Assembly (NCBI GenBank): GCA_045657625.1
Contig: JAZOTM010000023.1
Span: forward strand, 1 to 64,000
DNA length: 64,000 nt
Direction of reading: 5' to 3'
Origin: JAZOTM01 sp045657625
Lineage (GTDB): Bacteria > Bacillota > Clostridia > Lachnospirales > Lachnospiraceae
Positions 33,048-42,311 of the stretch are shown piece by piece. Under the pieces are notes generated by a model. It saw only the letters and a list, made by a program, of their open reading frames with translations. It did no database searches and was not told the DNA's origin. How positions within the stretch are numbered: position 1 is the stretch's first letter; the number at the start of each line of letters is the position of its first letter. The position numbers were made by a program, and so were the translations under genes.

Positions 33048-34628
33048 GTGAATCCTTTTAAGGCATTTGATGAATTTTCAAATTGGTTTGATACAAAAAA
33101 GAAAATCGTATTTTTTTCAGGATTAGCAGTGGGAGTGTTGACACATCTCCTGCTGTTAACCCATATGATGATGTGCCCGGACGGGCTGATTTCCTCTCTG
33201 CTTTATAGTGCAGGGGATTGGGAAGTATCCTTAGGCCGTTGGGGGATTGACATCGTGGATAGTCTTCGGGGAAATCGTTCGGTTTCCGCCATATCCTCAT
33301 TGGTTTGCATTGTACTTGCAGCCGCTTCAAGCGTCTTTTTGTATGATGCGTTAAATTTAAAATCGAAATTAGCAGCATTCCTGACAGGAGTGCTTTTTGT
33401 GCTTTCTCCGGCATTTACCATTACTTTGTACTATGAGTACACTTCGGATGCCTATTTATTTGGGCTTTTCTTTAGTGTCCTGGCAGTTTGGTTTGCAGTG
33501 CGGATGGAAAAGAAAATCGTACGCACCATTCTTTCCGCCCTATCCATCATGCTGTCTTTGGCTATGTACCAAAGTTATTTCGGCATTACTGTTGCCACCT
33601 TTGTCATGGTGGTGCTTTGTCAGGTATTATCTGAAAAGGAAAATTGGAAAGATGGATGCAAACGGTTGGGCTATTACGTAGGCACCAGCGTTCTTGGATT
33701 AGTCTTTTACTTTATATCTGTAAAGATTCAGCAGATGCGATATGACGTATCTACGGCAGATTATAACGGAGCCAGCAGCATAGGTGTTTTGAACTCCGTG
33801 ACTTCTTTGCCTACTACGGTGAAGCAGGCCTACAAAGATTTTGTTTATTACTTTATGCGTGATGATATTGTCACCAATGACAGTTGGTATCGCGATTATT
33901 TCTTTTTGGCATTCTTTGTAGCAGTGGCAGTAGCAGGCATTTATCTTTTGGTGTCAAAGAAGCTGTATAAAAAACCGGCAGAACTTGTGATGATACTGGT
34001 ATTGGCAGCCTTGATGCCTGTCTTTTTCAATATCATTGACCTGATGGCACCGGCATCTTCCGTTGCGTCCTTGAGCTGCATGCAGATGATGCTTGTGATT
34101 CCTTTTGGACTTGCAGTGCTTGAAATGGTAGAGGAAAAAAGAATGGCGCTGGTTTCTTGGGTGGCCATTGCAGCAGCCCTTCTTGTGATGCTGACTTATT
34201 GTTTTGCAGATATTTATTCTCATGCCTATATGAAGATGACTTACGATCAGGCTGTGGCCGTGGCAGAGAGAATCGTAGATCGTATGGAAAATATGGAAGG
34301 TTACTACACAGGCATGCCGGTTATGATTTCCGGAATTATTGAAGATGGAAATTATCAAAGGGATGATTCTTATCAGACCTACACCGTGGGCGGTGTTTCC
34401 AACATCATGATTTTCCATGGTGGACGTATGATTAGCCAGGAAGGTTGGCGAAGATTTTTGATTTTATACCTTGGTATGCCTATGAATTTCGTGGGAGATG
34501 AGACTTATCTGGCAATTACCGAGACAGAAGAGTTTGAAAATATGGGCGTGTACCCTGACACAACATCGGTGCAGATTATCGATGGTGTCATGGTAGTGAA
34601 ATTACAAGAAGACGTATTTGGATTTTAG
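33048..34628 (+). CDS. GtrII-like membrane glycosyltransferase
   Basis: A 526-residue protein with about eleven membrane segments and a soluble C-terminal part. The first outside loop (DGLISSLLYSAGDWEVSLGR near residues 45-64) and the later YTSDAYLFGLF near 130 fit the GtrII glucosyltransferase family, which adds side-chain sugars from a lipid-phosphate donor. The GTG start directly follows the wzt stop with AAGGTGG upstream, so translation is coupled. The donor could come from the synthase encoded at 23011; this link is inferred. Confidence 0.72.
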   Translation: MNPFKAFDEFSNWFDTKKKIVFFSGLAVGVLTHLLLLTHMMMCPDGLISSLLYSAGDWEVSLGRWGIDIVDSLRGNRSVSAISSLVCIVLAAASSVFLYDALNLKSKLAAFLTGVLFVLSPAFTITLYYEYTSDAYLFGLFFSVLAVWFAVRMEKKIVRTILSALSIMLSLAMYQSYFGITVATFVMVVLCQVLSEKENWKDGCKRLGYYVGTSVLGLVFYFISVKIQQMRYDVSTADYNGASSIGVLNSVTSLPTTVKQAYKDFVYYFMRDDIVTNDSWYRDYFFLAFFVAVAVAGIYLLVSKKLYKKPAELVMILVLAALMPVFFNIIDLMAPASSVASLSCMQMMLVIPFGLAVLEMVEEKRMALVSWVAIAAALLVMLTYCFADIYSHAYMKMTYDQAVAVAERIVDRMENMEGYYTGMPVMISGIIEDGNYQRDDSYQTYTVGGVSNIMIFHGGRMISQEGWRRFLILYLGMPMNFVGDETYLAITETEEFENMGVYPDTTSVQIIDGVMVVKLQEDVFGF

Positions 34629-34637
34629 AGGAGCGTT

Positions 34638-36545
34638 ATGAAGCGTATTAGGAATTATGTGGTTCCCATCTTTTTGGGACTTTTGACTTTGTGTGTGGTT
34701 TGGGCAGTTTATCGGGATACCGTAGTGGAAAATGCTACCACGGTATTTGAAATGCCACAGACCAATTACACAGATTTGTTACAGGAAGGTGACAGTTATA
34801 GCCAAGAGGTGGTCTTGAGTGAAACAGACAATGTGACATTGACTGCTTTTCAGCTGGCCTTTGTGACTTATGGAAAAGATTATCAAGATGGCACATTAAC
34901 GGTTACTTTGGAAGATGGCGCCAACGTGTTGTATGAGGAGTCTCTTTCTACGGTATTGATTGATGAATGGGATTGGGTGACTTTTACACTGGATGATGCA
35001 GTAGAAGTTGCAGCAGGAGATACCCTTACAATCACGGTGGAAGCGACAGCGATTGGCGAAGACACCTCCATTTCCATTTCGGAAAACGAAGAGGGCAATT
35101 TAAGCCTTCGTACCATCGTCAAGGATTTGGACCGTTTTGAAAAACTGTTCTTTGTATTTACCTTTATAGGACTTGCCCTTTTGGGAATGACCTTTTTCTT
35201 TGTATATAAGTTGCAGTTGAAACCGGAATATTTATTCCTGACCTCGGTATTGCCATTTATCGTGATGATGTCTGTGCTTCTTCCGGCAGGAGATGGACCG
35301 GATGAATATATGCATGTAGCACAGGCATATTTGGTGGCAGATCGTTTGGAAAGTTTTGATTTGTTTGCAGATACTTCGGAGTCTGTGACGATTACCACGG
35401 CAGAAATCAACGTGGGATTGGAATTTAGTTCTGCCCCTGACCATGATTACTACAACTGGTATTACAACTATTTGACAGAAAGACAGACGGATGTAGAAAA
35501 TCGTGAAGCAGATTCTCAATATTTGGGAGAAAATCCATTGCTAATGTATTTCTTCCCAGCCTTAGGAGTGATGCTTGGAAGAGCTTTCCACTTTAGCGGG
35601 GCCGGTATTATTTTTATGGCCCGCCTTTTAGGCATGGTTCCAACAACACTTTTGATCTTTAATGGCATCAAGAGAATGCCTTTTGGAAAAGAGTTCTTGT
35701 TGGTGTTTACCATGCTTCCCATGGTGCAGCAGATGCTTGGTGTGGTAAATAATGACGGCATGAATTACGCTATGACTGTTTGCTATATTGCGTTATTGCT
35801 TAGACAATGGAAAAAAGAAACTTGGGAAAAGTGGGATATTTTGGATTTTGTCTTAATGGCATTCTGCAGTATTATGTTTGCGTTGACAAAATATGGTGCT
35901 TTTGTAGCCCTCAGTTTCTTACCATTGATTTTCTTATGGAAAAGAAAAGAGTCTTTGCAAAAGGCCCTTTTGGGAGCAGGAACCACAGTGTTATCCCTGG
36001 TGATTTTTGGCGTAAATATTTTGAAAATCACAGGAAGCAACACCAATGGAACATGGTGGAGTTTCTACACGATTTCCGATGTTTTGCATGATCCGCTTTA
36101 TTTCTTCGAAATGTATATTCGTACCGTAATGCAAGAAGGTGGTGGCTGGATTCTCAGTGCTTTGGGACAGAAACTGGGGTGGTACACCATTGAAATCAGT
36201 CCGATTTTGATTTATGGATTTATGGTTTTGCTTTTCATGTCTGTAGTTGCCATGAAAAAAGAGGACTTGATTCCAACTCGTTTGCGTGCGGTGTTTGTAG
36301 GAATTGTAGTTTTAGGAATTGGATGTATTTTAGGTGGACTTACCATTAGCTGGACTCCATCTACGGAAGAAGTGGTATGGGGCATCCAGGGAAGATATTT
36401 CTTGCCATTTCTGCCATATTTCTTATTTGCAGTACAGCCAAAGAGTGTCATGATAGGAGAAAAGGAAAGCTTTCAAAAGAACGTGGTCATGACAGCCATT
36501 TGGTTACAGTTTTTTGTAATAATGTATTTATTTTTCCAAGCATAA
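34638..36545 (+). CDS. DUF2142 membrane protein with beta domain (copy 2 of 6)
   Basis: The 635-residue protein has one N-terminal membrane helix (about 7-25), an extracytoplasmic jelly-roll-like domain (about 48-165, LQEGDSYSQEVVLSE onward) and about ten further membrane segments. The acidic loop motif GPDEYMHVA is near residue 221 and GIQGRYFLP near 582. AGGAGCG lies before the ATG, nine bases after the GtrII-like gene. The beta domain is clearly similar to that of the copy at 43879 (shared AFVTYG segment), so these two are closest relatives here. GT-C activity is inferred. Confidence 0.8.
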   Translation: MKRIRNYVVPIFLGLLTLCVVWAVYRDTVVENATTVFEMPQTNYTDLLQEGDSYSQEVVLSETDNVTLTAFQLAFVTYGKDYQDGTLTVTLEDGANVLYEESLSTVLIDEWDWVTFTLDDAVEVAAGDTLTITVEATAIGEDTSISISENEEGNLSLRTIVKDLDRFEKLFFVFTFIGLALLGMTFFFVYKLQLKPEYLFLTSVLPFIVMMSVLLPAGDGPDEYMHVAQAYLVADRLESFDLFADTSESVTITTAEINVGLEFSSAPDHDYYNWYYNYLTERQTDVENREADSQYLGENPLLMYFFPALGVMLGRAFHFSGAGIIFMARLLGMVPTTLLIFNGIKRMPFGKEFLLVFTMLPMVQQMLGVVNNDGMNYAMTVCYIALLLRQWKKETWEKWDILDFVLMAFCSIMFALTKYGAFVALSFLPLIFLWKRKESLQKALLGAGTTVLSLVIFGVNILKITGSNTNGTWWSFYTISDVLHDPLYFFEMYIRTVMQEGGGWILSALGQKLGWYTIEISPILIYGFMVLLFMSVVAMKKEDLIPTRLRAVFVGIVVLGIGCILGGLTISWTPSTEEVVWGIQGRYFLPFLPYFLFAVQPKSVMIGEKESFQKNVVMTAIWLQFFVIMYLFFQA

Positions 36546-36554
36546 GGAGAAACT

Positions 36555-38276
36555 ATGACACAGGACAATAATCTTGCCGGACTTTTCCGGACCGTACAGG
36601 AACATAAAGAGCAAGACTTGCAGCAGGCTATGGTGGAAGCCGGTGACTGGTGCCATATGTATCATTTGGCCAGAGGCCGTAGGAATTTGGTGGAGTGGCT
36701 GCCTCTTACAAAAACAGATCGGGTATTGGAAATCGGAGGAGAGTGCGGAGCACTTACCGGTTTCTTTGCGGAAAAGACGGAAAAAGTGGTTTCTGTGGAG
36801 CTTAGTCGGGAAAAAGCAGAAATTGCACAGGTTCGTCATGCGGCTCATACCAATATTACCTATATTTCCGCGAAGGAAATGACATTTCCGGAAGGCATGT
36901 TTGATTATATTTTCGCTATTGGAAGTTTTCCTTTGGCAGAGCATTATGTGACAGCCTTTGGGCTTAATGCAGAAGGGCAAGATGCCTATGCCATCTTTTT
37001 GCAAAATTGTAAAAAGATGTTAAAGAAAGATGGCCGTTTGATTTTGGCATTGCCAAATCAAATGGGCCTGAAATATTTTGCAGGTTGCCGGGAGGATTAT
37101 ACCGGCGCACCCTTTACCGGCCTGGAAGGCTATTATTATCACAAAGGAATAAAGACCTTTGGAAAACGGTCCTTGCAGAAACTATTGCAGGACAATGGAT
37201 TCGCAGAGCAAAACTGGTATTATCCTTATCCGGATTATCGGTTTGCCAACAGTATTTACAGTGACAACTACCTCCCGAAGCCGGGAGAATTACATACCAA
37301 TCTGGTGAATTTTGACCAGGAACGCTATGTGTTTTTTGATGAGACAAAGGCCTATGACACCATTTTAAAAGAGGACCTTTATCCGGAACTTTGCAATTCC
37401 TATCTGGTGGTGACAGGAAAAGAAACAGAGATGTCTTATGTGAAGTTTTCCGGAGAACGTCAAGAAACTTATGCCCTTTACACAGGGATCAAGGGAAAAG
37501 AGGGAACCTATACCGGTTATAAAAGAGCCTTGTACCAAGAGGGAACAGCTCATGTTTCCCACATTGCAGAGGTGTATGAAGCCCTGGAAAAGACCTATGA
37601 AAAGGCAGGCATATCCTTTGATAAGACATGGAAATCTGAAAGTGATGCCTTAGCAATAGACATGGAAATCTTAGAGGGTAGACCATTGCAGGAAATCTTA
37701 GAGGACCTAGCTGTTGCAGGAAAGGTAGAAGAAATCCGACAGTGGATGCAGACCTACACAGAGAAAATGCTGCAGTGTGAGATGCATGTTTTTGAAAAAA
37801 CAGAAGCCTTTACCAGGGTGTTTGGAAATGTGGAACTGCCGGAAGGTTTGCAGTCAGCTCAAGTGACGGATATTGATTTGATTTTATCGAATATTTTTGT
37901 GACACAGGATGGGGAATGGAAGGTTATCGACTATGAGTGGACCTTTGATTTTCCGGTGCCTTATCACTTTGTATTATACAGAGCTTATTATTTTGCTTAT
38001 CATCAGATTACCCGCAATGATGCCATAGATTTGGAAGTCTTATTGGAAAAAGTGGGGATTGATAGCAAAGAGGCAGCTCTTTACATGGAAATGGAAAAGA
38101 ATTTTCAAAATCATGTGAGAGGAAATGTATTCCCGGAACGTGACATGCTGGGAATCATTGGAAATGGTATTTTACCATTTGGAGAGCTGGATGCAGCTTA
38201 CCGCGAGAAACAAAGAGCGGCAGAGGAGCCGGAGGAAAAACCGAGAGGCTTATTTTTCCGAAAAAGAAAAGGATAG
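36555..38276 (+). CDS. Methyltransferase-kinase fusion, WbdD-like putative chain terminator
   Basis: The N-terminal part (about 45-200) is a class I SAM methyltransferase with VLEIGGECGALTGFF near residue 57. The C-terminal part (about 320-520) looks like a small-molecule kinase of the aminoglycoside/choline kinase type: the catalytic loop reads TDIDLILSNIF near 438, and the metal-binding motif IDYEW near 459 replaces DFG. This domain order is that of WbdD, which caps O-antigen chains with methyl phosphate so the Wzt domain can recognise them. The basic tail (FFRKRKG) could touch the membrane. A function in capping is inferred from architecture and neighbourhood. Confidence 0.72.
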   Translation: MTQDNNLAGLFRTVQEHKEQDLQQAMVEAGDWCHMYHLARGRRNLVEWLPLTKTDRVLEIGGECGALTGFFAEKTEKVVSVELSREKAEIAQVRHAAHTNITYISAKEMTFPEGMFDYIFAIGSFPLAEHYVTAFGLNAEGQDAYAIFLQNCKKMLKKDGRLILALPNQMGLKYFAGCREDYTGAPFTGLEGYYYHKGIKTFGKRSLQKLLQDNGFAEQNWYYPYPDYRFANSIYSDNYLPKPGELHTNLVNFDQERYVFFDETKAYDTILKEDLYPELCNSYLVVTGKETEMSYVKFSGERQETYALYTGIKGKEGTYTGYKRALYQEGTAHVSHIAEVYEALEKTYEKAGISFDKTWKSESDALAIDMEILEGRPLQEILEDLAVAGKVEEIRQWMQTYTEKMLQCEMHVFEKTEAFTRVFGNVELPEGLQSAQVTDIDLILSNIFVTQDGEWKVIDYEWTFDFPVPYHFVLYRAYYFAYHQITRNDAIDLEVLLEKVGIDSKEAALYMEMEKNFQNHVRGNVFPERDMLGIIGNGILPFGELDAAYREKQRAAEEPEEKPRGLFFRKRKG

Positions 38277-38282
38277 AGAATC

Positions 38283-40730
38283 ATGAAGGTGGATACGACT
38301 TGTATTTGTTCCGTGGATTTGGGAAACGGATTTGAAGCACAACAGCATATCGATATAAATACGCCGGAGGTGCAGACCATTACTTTGCCGGCAGGTACAC
38401 AAAATGTGCGATTTACCATTGGACAGGGAAATCGAATTTTGTATATCAAGTCCGTAAAGGGTTGCTGCAAGACCAATGCCGGAGAGGATCTTTGGTATGA
38501 TTTGGCCTTTGATACCACGGGATATCGTTTGGGACACAACTTGTTTTTGTTGGAACAGCCCAATACCGAAGTGACTGGGGCAGATTTCCGGTTTGCCACA
38601 GAAAAGGTGTGCCTTGCAGTGGAAGTGACAGTAATTTCCCCAGAAGAAACAGAAAGTTTGAAAAAATCCACAGAACGTTTGCATCGTGACCGCAAAGAGT
38701 TCTTTGATAAGTGGACTTATCAAGTAGAGGTCTATGATAAAAAGGTGCAGGAAGTAGAAGCCTTGGAAGCAGATAAGGTGGAACTTGACCACACCATACA
38801 GGAACTCCGCAACGAAGTGGAATTCTGGCGTTCTCATTATCGGATGATGGAAAATTCTCTTTCTTGGAGAATTACCACACCGATTCGTTCCGGAAGTGCT
38901 GCCGTGAAGCAGTGGAAGGCTCAGTTCCCATTGCAAAAACGAAAAAAGGCCTTTGCTGCACGAGTGAAAGAAGTTGGTCTGGAGCAGGCTAAAGCAGAGT
39001 TATTCCGTAGCGGAATAGAAGGACAGTTGACTTTTTTAGAGACAGAGCATGAAAAACAGGAACAGAGTTTTTCTTATGCATTAAATGAGAATGCGGAGAC
39101 GACCTTTGGAATGTTGCTTTCCTTGGAAGAAGCTTCTCCGGAGGAAATGGAAGGAGCTATTAAGCTCATTTTGAATCAGAAATATGCACATTTTAAATTG
39201 TATATTTGGGATACTTGTGGAAAAAATGAGAAATATACCAAAAAATTGTTGAAATGGTATGAAAAAATAGAAAATAACGTGGATATCCTTCCATTTCAAG
39301 GAAGTTTTGACAAGGATGGAAGAGCAGAAGCCACAGAGCAGCAGTTGTTTGCACTTTGGCAGAATTTGCCGGAACAGTACAGTATGTGGGTGAAGGTTTC
39401 CGATGTGCTGTCTCCGTATTTCTTGGTAGAAGTTGCCACAAGACTCGAGATGAGAGAATGCGGTGTCCTATATACCGATTCCGACTTTTATGGAAATCAG
39501 TTGGGTGACACCAAAAATCCTTGGTACAAACCGGATTTTTCCCCGGATTATCTGCGTTCCATGAACTATGTGGGAAGTAGCTTTGTGATAAAAAAGACGA
39601 CATTGCAGCGGATTTCTTATGAAGAGGGAATACTGGCGAACCATGGCTATGGATTACTATTGCAATTAACAGAACTTTTGCAGGAACAGGAAATCGCCCA
39701 CTTGCCAAGAAAACTGTTTTATGAAAAGTACTTACCTATCAGCGGCATGGCTTATGAAAAAGACCGGGAACAGGCCCTTCATTGTCTGGAAAATCACTTA
39801 AAGAGACAGGCAGAAAGTGGAAAACTACCTGCCGGAATAGCCAAGTATGTGGATAAAGCAGCAGGAATATTTGCTGTGGAGTATCAGGTAGAAAACCCCT
39901 TGATTTCCATCATGATTCCGAATAAGGATCACATCTATGATTTGAAACGCTGTGTGGAAAGCCTGGAGAAGCATAGTACTTATAAGAATTACGAAATCAT
40001 AATATTAGAAAATAACAGTGCAAAAAAAGAAACCTTTGATTACTACGCAGAGCTGGAACAACGAGAGAACATTCGCGTCTTGCAGTGGAAAGAGGGCTTT
40101 AATTATGCGGCCATCAACAACTTTGGCGAAGCTCATTGCAAGGGAGAATACGTACTCTTGTTGAATAACGATATTGAGATTTTGACACCAGACTGGATAG
40201 AACAGATGCTGATGTATGCTTCCAGACAAGATGTGGGTGCAGTTGGTGCTAAACTTTTATATATGGATGATACGGTGCAGCATGCCGGAGTCATCATTGG
40301 ACTTGGGGGTGTGGCAGCCCATTCTCACAAAGATTATGATAAGGATGCCGCTGGCTATATGTATCGCCTCAAGGCAGTACAGAATCTGTCAGCCGTGACA
40401 GCGGCTTGTCTCATGATGCGCCGAGAAGTTTATGAAGAAATTCAGGGTATGGACGAAGGCTATCAGGTGGCTTTTAACGATGCGGATTTTTGCATGAAGG
40501 TACGAAAAGCCGGCTACAAGGTGGTTTGGACTCCTTATGCTTTGCATCATCATGATGAAAGCAAGAGCCGTGGGGTAGAGGATACCCCGGAAAAGGCAGA
40601 ACGCTTTGAATCTGAGGTTCAAAGATTTAAAAAGGAATGGCCGGAGATTTTACAGTCCGGAGATCCTTATTACAATCCAAACCTCACTACCCGAGAAGAA
40701 AATTTTGCAATAAAGGATGAAGTAAAGTGA
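38283..40730 (+). CDS. Large family 2 glycosyltransferase with coiled coil
   Basis: This 815-residue protein has an N-terminal beta-rich domain (1-120), a coiled coil (about 125-190, ending in SLSWRITTPIRSG, a motif common in such enzymes), a degenerate glycosyltransferase-like middle (about 250-520) and a complete GT2 domain from residue 536 (ISIMIPNKDH, LLNNDIEIL near 625, FNDADFCMKVRKAGY near 733). It resembles rhamnosyltransferases of polymer assembly. The coiled coil right after the WbdD-like gene is notable because WbdD itself carries a coiled coil that measures chain length. The stop overlaps the next start by 4 bases. Confidence 0.85.
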   Translation: MKVDTTCICSVDLGNGFEAQQHIDINTPEVQTITLPAGTQNVRFTIGQGNRILYIKSVKGCCKTNAGEDLWYDLAFDTTGYRLGHNLFLLEQPNTEVTGADFRFATEKVCLAVEVTVISPEETESLKKSTERLHRDRKEFFDKWTYQVEVYDKKVQEVEALEADKVELDHTIQELRNEVEFWRSHYRMMENSLSWRITTPIRSGSAAVKQWKAQFPLQKRKKAFAARVKEVGLEQAKAELFRSGIEGQLTFLETEHEKQEQSFSYALNENAETTFGMLLSLEEASPEEMEGAIKLILNQKYAHFKLYIWDTCGKNEKYTKKLLKWYEKIENNVDILPFQGSFDKDGRAEATEQQLFALWQNLPEQYSMWVKVSDVLSPYFLVEVATRLEMRECGVLYTDSDFYGNQLGDTKNPWYKPDFSPDYLRSMNYVGSSFVIKKTTLQRISYEEGILANHGYGLLLQLTELLQEQEIAHLPRKLFYEKYLPISGMAYEKDREQALHCLENHLKRQAESGKLPAGIAKYVDKAAGIFAVEYQVENPLISIMIPNKDHIYDLKRCVESLEKHSTYKNYEIIILENNSAKKETFDYYAELEQRENIRVLQWKEGFNYAAINNFGEAHCKGEYVLLLNNDIEILTPDWIEQMLMYASRQDVGAVGAKLLYMDDTVQHAGVIIGLGGVAAHSHKDYDKDAAGYMYRLKAVQNLSAVTAACLMMRREVYEEIQGMDEGYQVAFNDADFCMKVRKAGYKVVWTPYALHHHDESKSRGVEDTPEKAERFESEVQRFKKEWPEILQSGDPYYNPNLTTREENFAIKDEVK

Positions 40731-42301
40731 GTTTAAAAAGTCATTGGAATAGGGATGCAATTATAGAAAAAGGGAAAAAATGGTGTCCTTCTTTTATGAT
40801 GCTGGTTATAGTATTGGGAGTCATTTTTTGGTACTTTACGAAAACTGAGTTTGGAAAGGGTATTTCGGATACCTATCATACGGTGTATATGTGGATTGCT
40901 ATAGTGATGCCGATTGTTATTTTGGTTTCCTACTTTTTGTTGTTTCCCATGCGGGTGAAACTAGAGTGGGTGTTCGCCTTGGTGGTGCTTACGTTTGGAA
41001 TAGGCATGACTCTTTTGGTGCCGATTATGAACGTGCCGGATGAGGATCCGCATAGTAGCCAGATCCGCTCTATTGCATCAGGCTGGGCGGGATATGGATT
41101 GACGGTTTTGGATGAAGATGGGAATAGTACGTATCAATCTTTTTGGAAGCCAAGTTATGAGGACAATAGTAAAGTTCCAACAGGTGTGTTGACGAGAGAG
41201 GATTACAACACCATTTTTGAACTATTTGGGGAAGAAATGACCGAAGCAGGTTGGGAAGAAGAAACCTTTTTCCATTCTTTGGAATATTCGGAAATTGTTT
41301 ATTATCCTGCCGCCTTTGTGGTATTCGTGTGCAGAATTTTTTCCGTCAATTACTATGTGTCTTTGCTTTTGGCAAGACTTCTAAATTTATTACTTTATGT
41401 CATTGCCGGGGTTTATGCAATTCGAAAAATGCCCTTCCGCAAAGAGGTGATTTTTGCAATTACAATGATTCCTGTTTATTTGCAACAAGTAAGTTCTTTA
41501 TCAGCGGATAGCATGATTTTTGCGTTGATTTTGGTCTTGGTAGCCGGATCACTTTATCTGGCATATACAGAGGAAATCACTACGAGAGATAAGTGGCTAA
41601 CAGGCGCCCTAGTTATCGCGGCAGCCATTATTTTGTCACGTTGTAAGTATGGCGCTTGTTTGCCGTTGGTTTTCTTTGCAGTATTTGTGTTGATAAAAAA
41701 ATGGAAGGAAAAAGATTATCGGATCATAGGCTTTGCAACGATTTTTGGTGGATTTTTCCTTGGATTTTTGCCATCTATGTATTTATTAACTTTCCAGACA
41801 GGAGATGTTTTCCAAAACGATCCTTATACCGTTGGGGAAATCATTACACATCCGTGGAATTCCTTTATTTTATTTGGAAATACCATTGCAACGTTATGGG
41901 ATAATATTTGGAAAAGTGGCATTGGTAGCGAACTTGGATTACTGAGTTTGTCTATGCCATTGTATCCAATTGCCGGTATAGTATGCATATTGGCAATGTT
42001 TGTGGTTACAAACAAGCAGGAAACTTTTTCAAGAGTGGAAAAGTGCATTTTGTTTATGATTTTATTTTTAGGCGTGGGATTTATTGTTGGTGGTATGTTT
42101 ATTGGTTCTACATTCCACGGAGATTTGATCATTGGAGGCATTCAAGGTAGATATTTTCTTTTGTTTGCACTTCCGTTCTTTTTGTTGTTGTCGACAAAGC
42201 AGATTCATATCAAAGATGGGTCTTTGGTGCGTCGCGGATTATTACTTTCTATGATGGTGCTGGACTACATGATTTTCTTCTGCTTATTAAATCGAGCATA
42301 A
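40727..42301 (+). CDS. DUF2142 membrane protein, short form (copy 3 of 6)
   Basis: A 524-residue protein with about twelve membrane segments. It lacks the outer beta domain of the longer copies. The motif PDEDPHSSQ is near residue 104 and GIQGRYFLL near 470. A GTG start overlaps the stop of the glycosyltransferase upstream, so the two are coupled. The next DUF2142 gene starts 10 bases later, giving three in a row. The likely substrate is a lipid-linked sugar or polymer at the outer membrane face, by inference. Confidence 0.78.
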   Translation: MSLKSHWNRDAIIEKGKKWCPSFMMLVIVLGVIFWYFTKTEFGKGISDTYHTVYMWIAIVMPIVILVSYFLLFPMRVKLEWVFALVVLTFGIGMTLLVPIMNVPDEDPHSSQIRSIASGWAGYGLTVLDEDGNSTYQSFWKPSYEDNSKVPTGVLTREDYNTIFELFGEEMTEAGWEEETFFHSLEYSEIVYYPAAFVVFVCRIFSVNYYVSLLLARLLNLLLYVIAGVYAIRKMPFRKEVIFAITMIPVYLQQVSSLSADSMIFALILVLVAGSLYLAYTEEITTRDKWLTGALVIAAAIILSRCKYGACLPLVFFAVFVLIKKWKEKDYRIIGFATIFGGFFLGFLPSMYLLTFQTGDVFQNDPYTVGEIITHPWNSFILFGNTIATLWDNIWKSGIGSELGLLSLSMPLYPIAGIVCILAMFVVTNKQETFSRVEKCILFMILFLGVGFIVGGMFIGSTFHGDLIIGGIQGRYFLLFALPFFLLLSTKQIHIKDGSLVRRGLLLSMMVLDYMIFFCLLNRA

Positions 42302-42311
42302 AAGGTGAGAG

